Shown here: one piece after another, positions 9,403-18,227 of the stretch | Layout of the letters: every line of letters starts with the position of its first letter | Numbering within the stretch: the stretch's first letter is position 1 | Assembly: GCF_000331735.1 (NCBI RefSeq) | Contig: NC_020126.1 | Location: forward strand, 2,170,001 to 2,234,000 | Length of the DNA stretch: 64,000 bases | DNA from: Myxococcus stipitatus DSM 14675 | GTDB lineage: Bacteria > Myxococcota > Myxococcia > Myxococcales > Myxococcaceae | Reading direction: 5' to 3' | The notes under the pieces: model-generated | The model's input: only the letters and a program-made list of their open reading frames with translations | Told to the model about the DNA's origin: nothing | Databases searched by the model: none | Position numbers and translations under genes: made by a program

Positions 9403-9453
9403 GGGCGACTTCGAGCCGGTCGCGGAGCGGAGGGGGGCTCGCGGGCCACCGCT

Positions 9454-9993
9454 TCATGGCCCGCCGCCAGGATTCGTGGCTTCGAGGCTCGTCTCGAACA
9501 GGCGGGTGGCTCTCGCGACCCAATCCGCGAGTTCCTCCCACCCTTCGGGCGGCTTCCACCACCACTCAAAGCGCATGTGCCGCGCGAAGTTCCTCAGCTC
9601 GACGCCATAGGAGACTCCGTCGGTCCCTATCCTGGGTTTTCCGAAGTGGAGGGCGGGCATGTGCAAGCCTTCCGCTTCCATGAGGAGCTGCTGCCAGGCC
9701 TCATGGGGGACGTCCGCATCGGTGACCAGGAGCCGGGGCGCGGCTGTAGCTTCCCCAGGTTCACGTGCCCAGACAACGCGCCGGACCCTGGGGAACGTGT
9801 CGTCCTGTCTCCGCCCGGCGTTCCAGAGCAGCCATACGCGTGGGTTGCCTCTCAAGGCGGGGTACGCCCAGATGCGAAGCCATTGAGACGAGACGCGGAG
9901 AGCGGGAGCCGCCGTTTCCGGATGCTCCAGCACCTGGTGCGCCTGCTGCTTTTGCGTTCGTACGTCGTCACCGGCTTCGCGTGTTGTCTCCAT
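9454..9993 (-). CDS. Hypothetical protein
   Basis: 179 residues with a GGAG element seven bases before the ATG at 9993. No signal peptide or membrane helix. It is rich in Trp and Arg (WLRIWAYPALRGNPRVWLLW, then RHMRFEWWWKPPEGWEELA). I do not recognise a family. It sits at the edge of a group of small immunity-like genes (DUF7660, SMI1), so an immunity or antitoxin role is possible, but this is only inferred from position. Confidence 0.7.
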   Translation of the reverse strand: METTREAGDDVRTQKQQAHQVLEHPETAAPALRVSSQWLRIWAYPALRGNPRVWLLWNAGRRQDDTFPRVRRVVWAREPGEATAAPRLLVTDADVPHEAWQQLLMEAEGLHMPALHFGKPRIGTDGVSYGVELRNFARHMRFEWWWKPPEGWEELADWVARATRLFETSLEATNPGGGP

Positions 9994-10105
9994 CTCAAGT
10001 CTCCATGCAGAGCATCGTGCCGCCTCTTTGTGGCACGGCCTCGCTCGCCAGCATGGCGAGGTGAGGCGCTTTCCGAGGGCCGTGTCTCCGCGCTACATGG
10101 GCGTC

Positions 10106-10220
10106 ATGGATCGCGCGACCTGACGAGTGGACTTGAAGGCGCTGTTGGACGCGTTGGATTCCTGGGCCCGGGAGCGGGGGGCGATTGGTTCGAGAGGCCC
10201 CGCTCTCGCAGACGGAGGAC
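10106..10220 (+). pseudogene. Decayed 5' copy of the SMI1 gene at 10926
   Basis: From the ATG at 10106 the DNA matches the first 115-120 bases of the SMI1 gene at 10926 at roughly 85 percent by eye (both contain GCGCGACCTG, CTGTTGGACGCG and GGCGATTGGTTCGAGAGGC). The copy is broken: the TGG codon after ACC has become TGA at 10121, and two bases are missing near GCGGGG, which shifts the frame. The match fades after about 10220; traces such as a Leu-rich patch near 10270 may be further remnants. It is a dead duplicate. Confidence 0.75.
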
Positions 10221-10375
10221 GGCTTCCTTCTTCCACTTCGCCGAGAACCGACCGCGCTCCGCCGACCTGTCCTGCTGTTGCTTCTTCTTCACATCAACCT
10301 CACGAGGGGCGGCTATCCCGAGAGAGGTGTCTCAAGAAATCCTGCGGCGGAGGAGTCCATCCGAGTGAGGGGGCA

Positions 10376-10627
10376 ATGAGTACAGCCGATCCACGAGCGA
10401 TTCGCAGCCGTGAAGATCTTGCCCAGTTCGTGCGAAGCCTCGCCAAAGACCTCAAGCAGCAACCAGAGGCATGGGAGAACGCTGATCTCGGTTCATTCCT
10501 TGATGCGATGAGCGCCTGGATCGAGGACATGGACGGCTACTACGTCAACAGGGGTGAAGTCGTTCCGCCCCAACCCGAGTGGAGAACGTTGGCAGAGATC
10601 CTCACGGCAGCTCGGGTCTACGAGTAG
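10376..10627 (+). CDS. DUF7660 family small protein
   Basis: 83 residues from the ATG at 10376, just after a GAGGGGG element. The sequence matches the DUF7660 pattern: REDLAQFVRSLAKDLKQ, then LGSFLDAMSAWIEDMDGYY, then WRTLAEILTAARVYE. The frame is open far upstream, but that part is the decayed SMI1 copy and should not be counted. DUF7660 proteins are acidic and cytosolic and appear often among immunity genes of polymorphic toxin loci. No toxin is adjacent here. Confidence 0.85.
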   Translation: MSTADPRAIRSREDLAQFVRSLAKDLKQQPEAWENADLGSFLDAMSAWIEDMDGYYVNRGEVVPPQPEWRTLAEILTAARVYE

Positions 10628-10925
10628 CCCAGGCTCAACCTGAACCTTGCGCCCCACCCACGTTCTCCCAGGGGCTCAGGCCGCCGGATCGAGCCCTGCT
10701 GGAGTGGTGCCACCGTTACGACGAGCACTGGCTATGGGAGCGTCACAACTTCCTCTCACCGAGTCGGGCTCGGCAAGAGCTGATGCGGGCAGCCCGATTA
10801 CTACCACCCTGGTGTCTCAACAATCCGGTGCGGTACAGACTGGGGCACTCCTCTCGGAGCTTGGTGACGAAGCCGTCCAGGAGGCTCTTCCCGCCCACCG
10901 CACCGCCGGATAAACGGGACGGTAC
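10628..10925. other. Gene-free stretch, possibly decayed
   Basis: About 300 bases with no convincing gene. Short open frames exist on the plus strand, one ending in LLSELGDEAVQEALPAHRTAG, which looks protein-like but lacks a start and a complete domain. It may be the tail of a lost toxin or immunity gene; this is a weak guess. Confidence 0.4.
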
Positions 10926-11597
10926 ATGGCGAGCGCGACCTGGCGAGAAGACCTGAAGGCACTGTTGGACGCGATGGACTCCTGGGCTCGGGCTCGGGGC
11001 TGGCGATTGGTTCGAGAGGCACCGCTCTCGCCGGCGGAGGTGGATGCGCTGCCTGGCCTGTTGTCCACCTACGAGTGGGAGCTGCCCACGCCGTTCGTCG
11101 AGGAAGCCTTCCCGGTCCCCGCCAGCTACCGCGAGTTCCTGCTGCTGCACCGCGAGGTGCGGCTGGAGCACCAGCCGGACGGGACGAACTGGGAGACCTA
11201 TCGCCCGTTCCATGTCTGGGCGCCCACGCTCGACTCGCTCACGGCCTCGTGGGTTCCGGCGGGGACGGACGTGGGAGACGACCAGGGGGACATCACCACC
11301 ACGGACCTCATCGCCTTCGCGGACGCGCATCTGGGCAGCGAGGCCGCTCGCTGGTGCTTCTACACGCGCACCCCACCGAAGAACGGTGAGCTGCCTGTCT
11401 TCATGGAAGACAACGACTTCGAGACGCTGACGGGTCACTACGTGGACTCGGGCGAGTGGCTGGACCCGAACAACCCTCCGACGCCCGCGTTCGCCAGCTT
11501 CGAGGCGTGGTTCACCCGCGTGTGTGAAGTCGTCCGCCGCGAGGACCTGGACCTGGAGGACGTGCGCGCCGTGGGGAACGCCATCCTCGCGAAGTGA
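10926..11597 (+). CDS. SMI1/KNR4 (SUKH) family protein
   Basis: 223 residues, cytosolic. N-terminal helix LKALLDAMDSWARARGWRLV, then SPAEVDALPGLLSTYEWELP and the SUKH-like segment FPVPASYREFLLLHREVRLE, followed by a DLIAFADAHLGSEAARWCFY stretch as in SMI1/KNR4 proteins that end in a barrel-like domain. SUKH proteins are often immunity factors. A broken copy of its 5' end lies 0.8 kb upstream, so the locus has duplicated. It ends 12 bases before the convergent permease stop. Confidence 0.85.
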   Translation: MASATWREDLKALLDAMDSWARARGWRLVREAPLSPAEVDALPGLLSTYEWELPTPFVEEAFPVPASYREFLLLHREVRLEHQPDGTNWETYRPFHVWAPTLDSLTASWVPAGTDVGDDQGDITTTDLIAFADAHLGSEAARWCFYTRTPPKNGELPVFMEDNDFETLTGHYVDSGEWLDPNNPPTPAFASFEAWFTRVCEVVRREDLDLEDVRAVGNAILAK

Positions 11598-11609
11598 GCC
11601 GTCCAGGCG

Positions 11610-14069
11610 CTACTCGCCGCGCAGGGCCACCTGTGGGTCGACCCGGGTGGCCCGATGCGCGGGAAGCCACGTCGCGAGCAGCGCGACTCCCGCTACCAGC
11701 ACCGACAGGGAGCCGAAGACCACGGGGTCCGTCGCGCTGACACCGAACAGCAGGCTGGACAGCACACGCGTCATCCCCCAGGCCCCGAGCAGTCCCAGCA
11801 CCACGCCCGCCAGCGCCAGCCGCATCCCCTGTCCCAGCACCATGCGCAACACGTCCCCGGGGCGCGCCCCCAGTGCCATGCGGATGCCAATCTCCCGCGT
11901 CCGCTGACGCGCCGAATAGGCCATGACGCCCGACAGGCCCACGCCCGCCAAGAGCAGCGACAGCAGCGCGAACACCGCCACCAACAGGGACACGAAGCGT
12001 GGACGCGCCGTGGCTGCATCCACGCGCTGCTCCATCGTCCGCAGCGCGCTCAACGGCAGGTCCTTGTCCAATGCCGCCACCGCCGCGCGCACCGAGCCCG
12101 CGAGCGCCAGCGGCTCCAACTCCGTGCGCGCCGCGAAGGACATGAAGAAGAGCGAGCGCTGGAGCGCCGGCACATACGCCTCTGGACGCACGTCCTTGTC
12201 CGGCCCGTCGTAGCGCGTGTCACCCACCACGCCCACCACCGTGAGCCAGGGCGTGCTGGAGTCGCCCAGCCGCAGGCGCTGGCCCACCGCCTCGCCCTCC
12301 GGGAAGAACCGCCGCGCGGCCGACTCGTTGAGCACCACCACGGGCTGTGTTGCCCGCGTGTCCAGGACCGTCACCTCGCGCCCCCGCCGCACCGGGATGC
12401 CCAGGGATTGGAAGTAGCCGGAGGTGACCACCTGGAAGCCCACGTTCGCGCTCTCCTCCGGAGACGGCGGCGCGCGTCCTTCCACCTCCACCTCGAACCA
12501 GATGTTGGCGCCTCCCAAGGGCAGGTCCGTCGCCGCGCCCGCGCTCCTCACGCCGGGCAGCGACGCCACGCGCTCCGCCACCTGCTGGAAGAAGGCCCCT
12601 TGCCGCGCCTCGTCCGGGTACTTGTCACCCGGCAGCGACAAGGACCACGTCAGCACGGACTCCTCGCGGAAGCCCGGGTCCACCTCCTGCAATCGCCACA
12701 GCGTGCGCAGCAGCAGCCCCGCGCCGATGAGCAGCACCAGCGCGAGCGCCACCTCGCCCACGACGAGCACATCACGCGAGCGCTGCCCTCCAGCGAGCTT
12801 CCCGCCCCCCGTCTGCCGCAACACCCCGTTGAGGTCCGGGCGCGACGCCTGGAGCGCGGGCAGCAGGCCGAAGAGGACCCCCGTGGCCAACGACACGCAC
12901 AACGCGAAGGCCAGCACCCGCCCATCCACGCGGACCTCGTCCAGCCGAGGCAGCTCCGCGGGCACCAGGTGCATCAGCCCATCCAGTCCCCACGCGGCCA
13001 GGAACACGCCCAGGGCCCCCGCGAGCAGCGCGAGCACCAGGCTCTCCGTGAGGAGCTGGCGCATCATCCGCCCTCGGCCCGCGCCCAGCGCCGCGCGCAC
13101 GGCCATCTCCTGCCGCCGAGCCGCCGCGCGCACCAGGAAGAGGTTGGCCACGTTCGCGCAAGCGATGGCCATGACCAGCCCCACCGCCGCCAGCAGCACC
13201 CACAGCACGGGCCGCACATCGCCGACAATCTGCTCCCGCAGCGGAACCAGGGTGATGCCGGAGTGGAGGTTGCTCGCCGGATACTCCTGCTCCAGCCGCT
13301 GCGCGACGGCGCTCATCGCCGCGCTCGCGCGCTCCAGCGTCACGCCCGGCTTCAGCCTCCCGAGCACCCGCAGATAGGACGTGTCGCGCGACTGACTGAG
13401 GTCCAAGCCCGCGCTCGCGCCCAGCTGGGGGATGTCGTGGAGCGGCGCGGGAATCCAGAGCTCGGGAGGCTCGGTGGGGGTCGTCTTGCGCGGGCCGATA
13501 TCAGGCAGGGTGAAGCGCTCCGGCATCACCCCGACGACCTCATGGCTCCGCTCATCCAGCCGAATCGCGCGGCCGATGATGTTCGGGTCCGAGCCGAAGC
13601 GGCGCTTCCACAAGCCGTGGCTCAGCACCACCACCTGTCGAGGCCCCGTCTCCCCGGCCACGGGCTGGAACGTCGTGCCCAGCGCCGCGCCCACGCCCAG
13701 CACCTGGAAGTAGTTGGTGGACACGCTGGCGCCGCGCAGCCGCTCGGGCAGGTCGTCGCCGGAGAGGCTCACGTGGAGCTGGGAGAAGGCGGCCAAGCCA
13801 TCGAACACGTCGCCCTGTGCGCGCCAGTCGAGGAAGTTCGCGGGGGCCACGGACCAGCGCGGCATCGTCGGTGTCCGCGACCACGCCATCACCAGCCGGT
13901 CCTGCTCGGGGAAGGGCAGGGAGGAGAGCAGCACCGCGTTGACGACGCTGAAGATGGCGGTGTTGGCGGCGATGCCCAACGCCAGGGTGAGCACCGCGAC
14001 GACGGTGAACACGGGGGACCTGGAGAGCATCCTCAACGAGAGGCGTAGGTCCTGGGTGACGTCCGACAT
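11610..14069 (-). CDS. MacB/FtsX-type orphan ABC permease (ADOP)
   Basis: 819 residues from the ATG at 14069 (GGAGCG upstream). Domain order: an N-terminal helix (FTVVAVLTLALGIAANTAIF), a MacB periplasmic domain (about 50-250), a first FtsX domain with three helices (including VLLAAVGLVMAIACANVANL), a second periplasmic domain, then a second FtsX domain near the C-terminus ending LATWLPAHRATRVDPQVAL. This is the full double-FtsX layout of the acidobacterial duplicated orphan permeases, which are common in myxobacteria and carry no ATPase. No ATPase or membrane-fusion gene is adjacent. The substrate is unknown; an export or envelope role is the family expectation. Confidence 0.93.
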   Translation of the reverse strand: MSDVTQDLRLSLRMLSRSPVFTVVAVLTLALGIAANTAIFSVVNAVLLSSLPFPEQDRLVMAWSRTPTMPRWSVAPANFLDWRAQGDVFDGLAAFSQLHVSLSGDDLPERLRGASVSTNYFQVLGVGAALGTTFQPVAGETGPRQVVVLSHGLWKRRFGSDPNIIGRAIRLDERSHEVVGVMPERFTLPDIGPRKTTPTEPPELWIPAPLHDIPQLGASAGLDLSQSRDTSYLRVLGRLKPGVTLERASAAMSAVAQRLEQEYPASNLHSGITLVPLREQIVGDVRPVLWVLLAAVGLVMAIACANVANLFLVRAAARRQEMAVRAALGAGRGRMMRQLLTESLVLALLAGALGVFLAAWGLDGLMHLVPAELPRLDEVRVDGRVLAFALCVSLATGVLFGLLPALQASRPDLNGVLRQTGGGKLAGGQRSRDVLVVGEVALALVLLIGAGLLLRTLWRLQEVDPGFREESVLTWSLSLPGDKYPDEARQGAFFQQVAERVASLPGVRSAGAATDLPLGGANIWFEVEVEGRAPPSPEESANVGFQVVTSGYFQSLGIPVRRGREVTVLDTRATQPVVVLNESAARRFFPEGEAVGQRLRLGDSSTPWLTVVGVVGDTRYDGPDKDVRPEAYVPALQRSLFFMSFAARTELEPLALAGSVRAAVAALDKDLPLSALRTMEQRVDAATARPRFVSLLVAVFALLSLLLAGVGLSGVMAYSARQRTREIGIRMALGARPGDVLRMVLGQGMRLALAGVVLGLLGAWGMTRVLSSLLFGVSATDPVVFGSLSVLVAGVALLATWLPAHRATRVDPQVALRGE

Positions 14070-14333
14070 GGGCGCTCCGGGGCAGGCGTGGCCGCTGCTA
14101 CCGAGCAAGGTCCGCGCCACCCTCGGCCCAGACGGGAGTCATCCTCCGGTTCGCTCGCGAGTGCCCGCTCGTGGGAAGTGGCTTCCCAGTTCTGGCACAC
14201 GCGGGGGACAGGAGCTGACCCATCCGTCGGGGTGGGCCTGCTTCAGCGCCTGGAGTTCTTCAGCCGAGACAGAGGCCCCCGCCGCGCCTCGAGTGAGCGG
14301 CAAGGGCTCCAGGACCTCGGGGGCGACGGTGCT
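14070..14333. other. Intergenic stretch
   Basis: 264 bases upstream of the permease and downstream of the oxidoreductase. On the minus strand the frame of the oxidoreductase stays open for about 60 codons beyond its stop (with a segment SAEELQALKQAHPDGW) but has no start, so I do not call a gene. No terminator hairpin stands out. Confidence 0.35.
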
Positions 14334-15209
14334 TCACTTCAGGAAGCGGGTGAGGATGGCGAAGTCGTCCTTGCCGTGGCCCGCCTTCACCGCCTCGCGG
14401 ATGACGCTGTACATGGCATCGGCGACCCCTCGGTGGATGTTGCGCTCCTCGCACAGGGCCAGCAGGTGCTGGAAGGCCACGTTGTGGGCCTCGAGTGACG
14501 CCAGGGTCTGTGCATCGGCGGTGAGCCGGTTCTGCTGGACGCGGGTGAGGACGTCCGCCACGGCGCCCTGGGTGACGGGCTCCGTCAGCTTGATGAACGC
14601 CGTCGTCTTCTCCAGGGGGATTCCCTCTGCTCGGCTGATGGCCAGGGCCTGGAGCGTGCCGAACAGCGTGCCCCACATCTGGAAGAGCAGGGCGCTGTCG
14701 AGCGCGGACGCGTGGCCCACGTCCTCGCCCACGTGGGACGTGGCGCCGCCCAGCACGTTCAGCACGGCGCGGTGCTTCTCGAACAGCGCGGCGGACCCCG
14801 AGTACAGCAGGGCGCACTCCGCCTGCCCGATGAAGTCCGGCGTCGCCATGATGGCGCCGTCCAGGTAGTCGATGCCGTGCTGGCGCGCCCACGTCTCCTG
14901 CTCACGCGCCAGGGCGGGGGAGCCGGACGTGAGCTGCACCAGCAGCTTGCCACGCAGCTCCCGCGTCACCTCGTCCTGCCGCAGCAACTGGTCGCTGGTG
15001 TCGTAGTCGAGGACGTTCACCACGATGATGTCCGAGCGCTTCACCGCGTCGCGCACGGTGTCCGCGAGGTGCGCTCCCAGCTTCGCCAGGGGCTCGCTCT
15101 TGGCCTTCGTGCGATTCCAGACCGTCGTCGTGTAACCACTCTGGAGGAAGGCCTTGATGAGCGCGGACCCCATGCGCCCCGCGCCAATGACAGTGAGGGT
15201 GGGCTTCAT
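14334..15209 (-). CDS. NAD(P)-dependent oxidoreductase, imine-reductase/6PGDH-like
   Basis: 291 residues. The N-terminal Rossmann fold has the nucleotide motif GAGRMGSALIKAFL and a WNRTKAKSE segment after the second strand, whose Arg/Lys suggest NADP(H). The middle has LLVQLTSGSP and DGAIMATPDFIG, and the C-terminal half is the helical dimerisation domain of the imine reductase/beta-hydroxyacid dehydrogenase family. It probably reduces a small C=N or C=O substrate in the cytosol. It lies 59 bases after the SDR gene on the same strand, so the two likely form an operon under the divergent AraC gene. Confidence 0.9.
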   Translation of the reverse strand: MKPTLTVIGAGRMGSALIKAFLQSGYTTTVWNRTKAKSEPLAKLGAHLADTVRDAVKRSDIIVVNVLDYDTSDQLLRQDEVTRELRGKLLVQLTSGSPALAREQETWARQHGIDYLDGAIMATPDFIGQAECALLYSGSAALFEKHRAVLNVLGGATSHVGEDVGHASALDSALLFQMWGTLFGTLQALAISRAEGIPLEKTTAFIKLTEPVTQGAVADVLTRVQQNRLTADAQTLASLEAHNVAFQHLLALCEERNIHRGVADAMYSVIREAVKAGHGKDDFAILTRFLK

Positions 15210-15268
15210 ATGCAGTGCTCCGGTGTTTGGGATTGAGGAAGCCGGGCCCCCGCGAGGGCCCGGGAGAA

Positions 15269-16030
15269 TCAGAGCTGCGAGAGACCGCCGTCGACGGGAA
15301 GCTCCGCGCCGGTGGTGAACGTCGCCTCGAAGCCGAGGAACAGCACGCCTCGGGCCACCTCGTCGGTGGAGCCGATGCGCTTCATGGGCGTGTGCTCCTC
15401 GCCCTCCTTCTCGAAGGCCGCCACCTCTTCGGGCGTGGCGCCCGTGACTCCCAGCGTCGGCGTCCGGGTGAAGCCCGGGCTCAGCGCATTCACGCGGATG
15501 CCCTTGGGGATGAGCTCCGTTCCCAGCACCCGCACGAGGGAGCGGATGGCCGCCTTGGAGCCGCTGTACGTGCTCATCCCGGGCACGCCCAGCTCATCCG
15601 CCACCGAGGTGATGAAGACGAACGCGCCGCCCGAGCGGACGTGCGGCGTCAGGCGCTGCGCGGTGAAGAACGCGCCCTTGGTGTTGAGGTTGTACGTCTC
15701 ATCGAACTCGCTCTCCGTCACCTGCTCGAAGGGCGTGAGCTTGGAGTAGCCCGCGTTGATGACGACCAGGTCCACCGCGCCCAGCTTCTGCTGGACGGTG
15801 GTGGCCAGCGCGTCGATGTCGCGCAGGTCCGTCGAGTCGGAGCGCACCACGTGGGCGCGAGGGCCCAGCTCCTTTCGCGCCGCCTCCAGGGCCTTCTCTC
15901 CGCGCCCGGTGAGGAGCACCTCCGCCCCCTCCGCGAGCAACATCTTCACCGTCGCGAGCCCGATGCCCGCCGTTCCTCCCGTGACCACTGCCTTCTTGCC
16001 TGCGTACCTGCCTGCGTTGCTGGTGCCCAT
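15269..16030 (-). CDS. SDR-family oxidoreductase
   Basis: 253 residues, classical short-chain dehydrogenase. Cofactor motif [11 protein letters not shown], then VVINAGYS (the NNAG region with Ile-Asn), catalytic Ser in FITSVADE, the YxxxK pair in YSGSKAA and the PG motif in [10 protein letters not shown]. The Arg in LLTGRG suggests NADP(H). It is the first gene of a probable two-gene operon with the imine-reductase-like gene and is divergent from an AraC regulator that starts about 90 bases away, a common activator-target arrangement. Substrate unknown. Confidence 0.93.
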   Translation of the reverse strand: MGTSNAGRYAGKKAVVTGGTAGIGLATVKMLLAEGAEVLLTGRGEKALEAARKELGPRAHVVRSDSTDLRDIDALATTVQQKLGAVDLVVINAGYSKLTPFEQVTESEFDETYNLNTKGAFFTAQRLTPHVRSGGAFVFITSVADELGVPGMSTYSGSKAAIRSLVRVLGTELIPKGIRVNALSPGFTRTPTLGVTGATPEEVAAFEKEGEEHTPMKRIGSTDEVARGVLFLGFEATFTTGAELPVDGGLSQL

Positions 16031-16121
16031 GTGTTCGTTCGACCTCGTCTTTCGAAGTGGGCGAAGGAATACCGGGGGCCCTCCCGCGAATCGCGCACGC
16101 TTGGATGATTCGGGAGCACAA

Positions 16122-16961
16122 ATGGACGGGCGTTCCTATAGTCCGGCCATGAGCGAGAACCCGTCGCGCCGGCCTCGAATCACCCTGGGGGTGGAGGTGC
16201 GAGAGACGCCCGTGGGAGACGTGCTGTACGCGGCGAGCGCGGACCATGTCCTGAGCGTCCACTCGAGCGCCCCTGTCCGGGTGGCCTGTCCAGCCTCGCT
16301 GTCTCGGGATGTCCGCACGCGGGGCGTGCTCAACCTGGTGCCCGCGGGCGTGTCGGAGACGTGGATAGACGACGACGCGGGGGCGACGGTGGACCTGCGG
16401 CTGCCTCACTCCCTGCTCCAACGGGCGGCCGAGGACATGGGCCTGGACCCGGACCGGGTCGGGCTGGAGCCCAAGCACCACTTCCGCGACGAGCACATCG
16501 AGCACATCGGCTGGGCGATGGAGGCGGAGTACCGCGCGGACTTCCCCAACGGGTTGCTCTATCGGGAGAGCCTGGGGCTGGCCCTGGCCGCCCGGCTGCT
16601 GGCCCGGTACCGGGGGCAGGTGGAGGTGCGCGGAGGGCTCGCCACCCCGCAGCTCCAGCGGGTCACCGAGTACGTGGAGGCCCACCTGGAGGGAGACCTG
16701 TCCCTCACGCGCCTGTCCCGCGTGGCCGGAGTCAGCGCGTCGCACTTCAAGACGCTCTTCAAGCGCTCCGTGGGTGTGCCCGTCCACGAGTACGTGATTC
16801 AGCGCCGGGTGGAGCGCGCCCGCGCCCTCCTGCTGCGCGGCGGCGTGCCCACCGGCCAGGTCGCGCTGGAGGCGGGGTTCTCACACCAGAGTCACATGGC
16901 GCGGCACATGCGCCGGGTCCTCGGTGTGACGCCGGGGGCCATCGTCCGCTCCCGCGCCTGA
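16122..16961 (+). CDS. AraC-family transcriptional regulator
   Basis: 279 residues from the ATG at 16122, which has a GGGAG element five bases away; an ATG at 16149 lacks one but is also possible. The N-terminal half is a small cupin-like sensor ([20 protein letters not shown], then [13 protein letters not shown]). The C-terminal AraC domain has [20 protein letters not shown] and [20 protein letters not shown]. It faces the SDR/imine-reductase operon and is the obvious candidate for its regulator. Ligand unknown. Confidence 0.9.
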   Translation: MDGRSYSPAMSENPSRRPRITLGVEVRETPVGDVLYAASADHVLSVHSSAPVRVACPASLSRDVRTRGVLNLVPAGVSETWIDDDAGATVDLRLPHSLLQRAAEDMGLDPDRVGLEPKHHFRDEHIEHIGWAMEAEYRADFPNGLLYRESLGLALAARLLARYRGQVEVRGGLATPQLQRVTEYVEAHLEGDLSLTRLSRVAGVSASHFKTLFKRSVGVPVHEYVIQRRVERARALLLRGGVPTGQVALEAGFSHQSHMARHMRRVLGVTPGAIVRSRA

Positions 16962-17005
16962 GGGCGGGTTGCCTGGGGACGCGGAGGGAGCGTAGAGCCT
17001 CCCCC

Positions 17006-17578
17006 ATGTCCGACTCCGAGACCCCCAGCGCGCGGCTCCTCGACATCTTCCAGGCCAACGACCTCTCCTTCGACTCCGCCGAGGCGGCCTGGGCGCACGC
17101 CGAGCACCTCTTCCCCCTGCTCGGGTGGGTGGTGGCCCACTTCCCCGACCCCCTGGCCTTCCAGACCTGCGCCCGGTGGCTGAGCCTCTGCGCCGCCCGC
17201 CTCGAGGACGCCCGGCCCGCCGCGGAACTGTTCGCCCAGGCCCGCTCCAGCGTGCACCCGCGGCAGGCCCATATCGTCGCGGGGGGCCTGGGGGACCTGC
17301 GCAACCAGTGGATTCTCCAGAAGAAGCCCGCCGCGGCCGCCTTCGCGGACTCCGCCAGCGACCTCGCGGAGACCTGGGCCGCCATCACCACGGGTGAAGC
17401 CGACGGGGAGACCGAGGCCTGGGCCCGAGCCAAGGCGGCGACCCGGGCCATGGTGACCGCCTGGGTGATTCACCAGGGGCAGGACTCGGAGGACCCGGCA
17501 CAGCGGCGTCAGGCCCAGGTGGCGCTGGTGGGCTTCCTCCGCGACGCCCGTGCGGAATCAGGCCTGAAGGAAACCTGA
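17006..17578 (+). CDS. Hypothetical cytosolic protein
   Basis: 190 residues, all-helical in appearance, Ala-rich, with Trp at intervals (EAAWAHAEHLFPLLGWVVAH, RWLSLCAARLEDARPAAELF). No signal peptide, metal site or known motif. The family is not recognised. The gene starts 44 bases after the AraC stop, on the same strand, and could be in the same transcript. Confidence 0.75.
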   Translation: MSDSETPSARLLDIFQANDLSFDSAEAAWAHAEHLFPLLGWVVAHFPDPLAFQTCARWLSLCAARLEDARPAAELFAQARSSVHPRQAHIVAGGLGDLRNQWILQKKPAAAAFADSASDLAETWAAITTGEADGETEAWARAKAATRAMVTAWVIHQGQDSEDPAQRRQAQVALVGFLRDARAESGLKET

Positions 17579-17646
17579 CATACACCTGTCACTGCCCTGG
17601 GAGATAACCCTCTCACTTCAGTCACTTCACCCCCGGAGACACCCAA

Positions 17647-18084
17647 ATGAGCGACCTGGCCCCGAAGACCTCCTCCTCCCTCAAGAAGTACGTTGGCGGC
17701 TGCCACTGTGGCGCGGTGCGGTTCGAGGCGGAGGTGGACCTCGAGGAGGCGGTGAGCCGCTGCAACTGCACCGTCTGCACGAAGATGGGCGGGACGACGA
17801 CGCAGGCGCCGCCCGCCAGCTTCCGCATCCTCAAGGGTGAGAGCGAGCTGGGCGAGTACCGCGTGGGGGACAGCCGCAACTACCGCAACTTCTGCAAGCA
17901 CTGCGGCGTCCAGGTCTTCGGCGGGGGCTTCGTGGAGGAGCTCGGCGGGGACTTCCGCTCCATCAACATCGGCTGCCTGGACGACGTGGACATCTCCAAG
18001 CTCACCATCCAGTACTGGGACGGGCGCTACAACAACTGGGAGGCGGGTCCCCGTCCCCAGGCGTGGCCGCTCCGCGCGGCGTGA
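17647..18084 (+). CDS. GFA-type zinc-binding protein
   Basis: 145 residues with the hallmarks of the glutathione-dependent formaldehyde-activating (GFA/Mss4-like) fold: CHCGAVRFEAEV, then CNCTVCTKMG and CKHCGVQVFGGG, giving the cysteines for two zinc sites. The ATG follows GGAGACACCCAA. Despite the family name, most such bacterial proteins have no proven formaldehyde activity; they bind zinc and perhaps small thiol adducts. Monocistronic, followed by a clear terminator. Confidence 0.92.
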   Translation: MSDLAPKTSSSLKKYVGGCHCGAVRFEAEVDLEEAVSRCNCTVCTKMGGTTTQAPPASFRILKGESELGEYRVGDSRNYRNFCKHCGVQVFGGGFVEELGGDFRSINIGCLDDVDISKLTIQYWDGRYNNWEAGPRPQAWPLRAA

Positions 18085-18123
18085 TCCACGGCGTCCATCG
18101 CCGTCCAGTGAATCCAAGGGGTT

Positions 18124-18154
18124 GGCTCCGCTGACGTGAAGCGGAGCCGCTTTT
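18124..18154 (+). terminator. Rho-independent terminator
   Basis: GGCTCCGC (18124-18131) pairs perfectly with GCGGAGCC (18141-18148), nine-base loop, followed after GC by four T residues at 18151-18154. It ends the GFA gene and shields the protease gene. Confidence 0.85.
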
Positions 18155-18227
18155 CTGCCGCCGAGACACAACCGTGACTCGTGGGTGCCGAAAATAAGAA
18201 AGCAATTTCTTCCCTTGGGCCCCCACC

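Noticed and set aside
10579-10956. 125-codon open frame between DUF7660 and SMI1 genes
   Set aside because: It overlaps the ends of both neighbouring genes and shows no domain; at best a remnant.
11655-14048. 797-codon open frame opposite the FtsX permease
   Set aside because: Gln/His/Arg-rich translation without a motif; the real gene has a ribosome-binding site and clear helices on the other strand.
14121-14333. Open stretch following the oxidoreductase stop in the same frame
   Set aside because: No start codon or ribosome-binding site and no domain; stop codon read-through is not supported.
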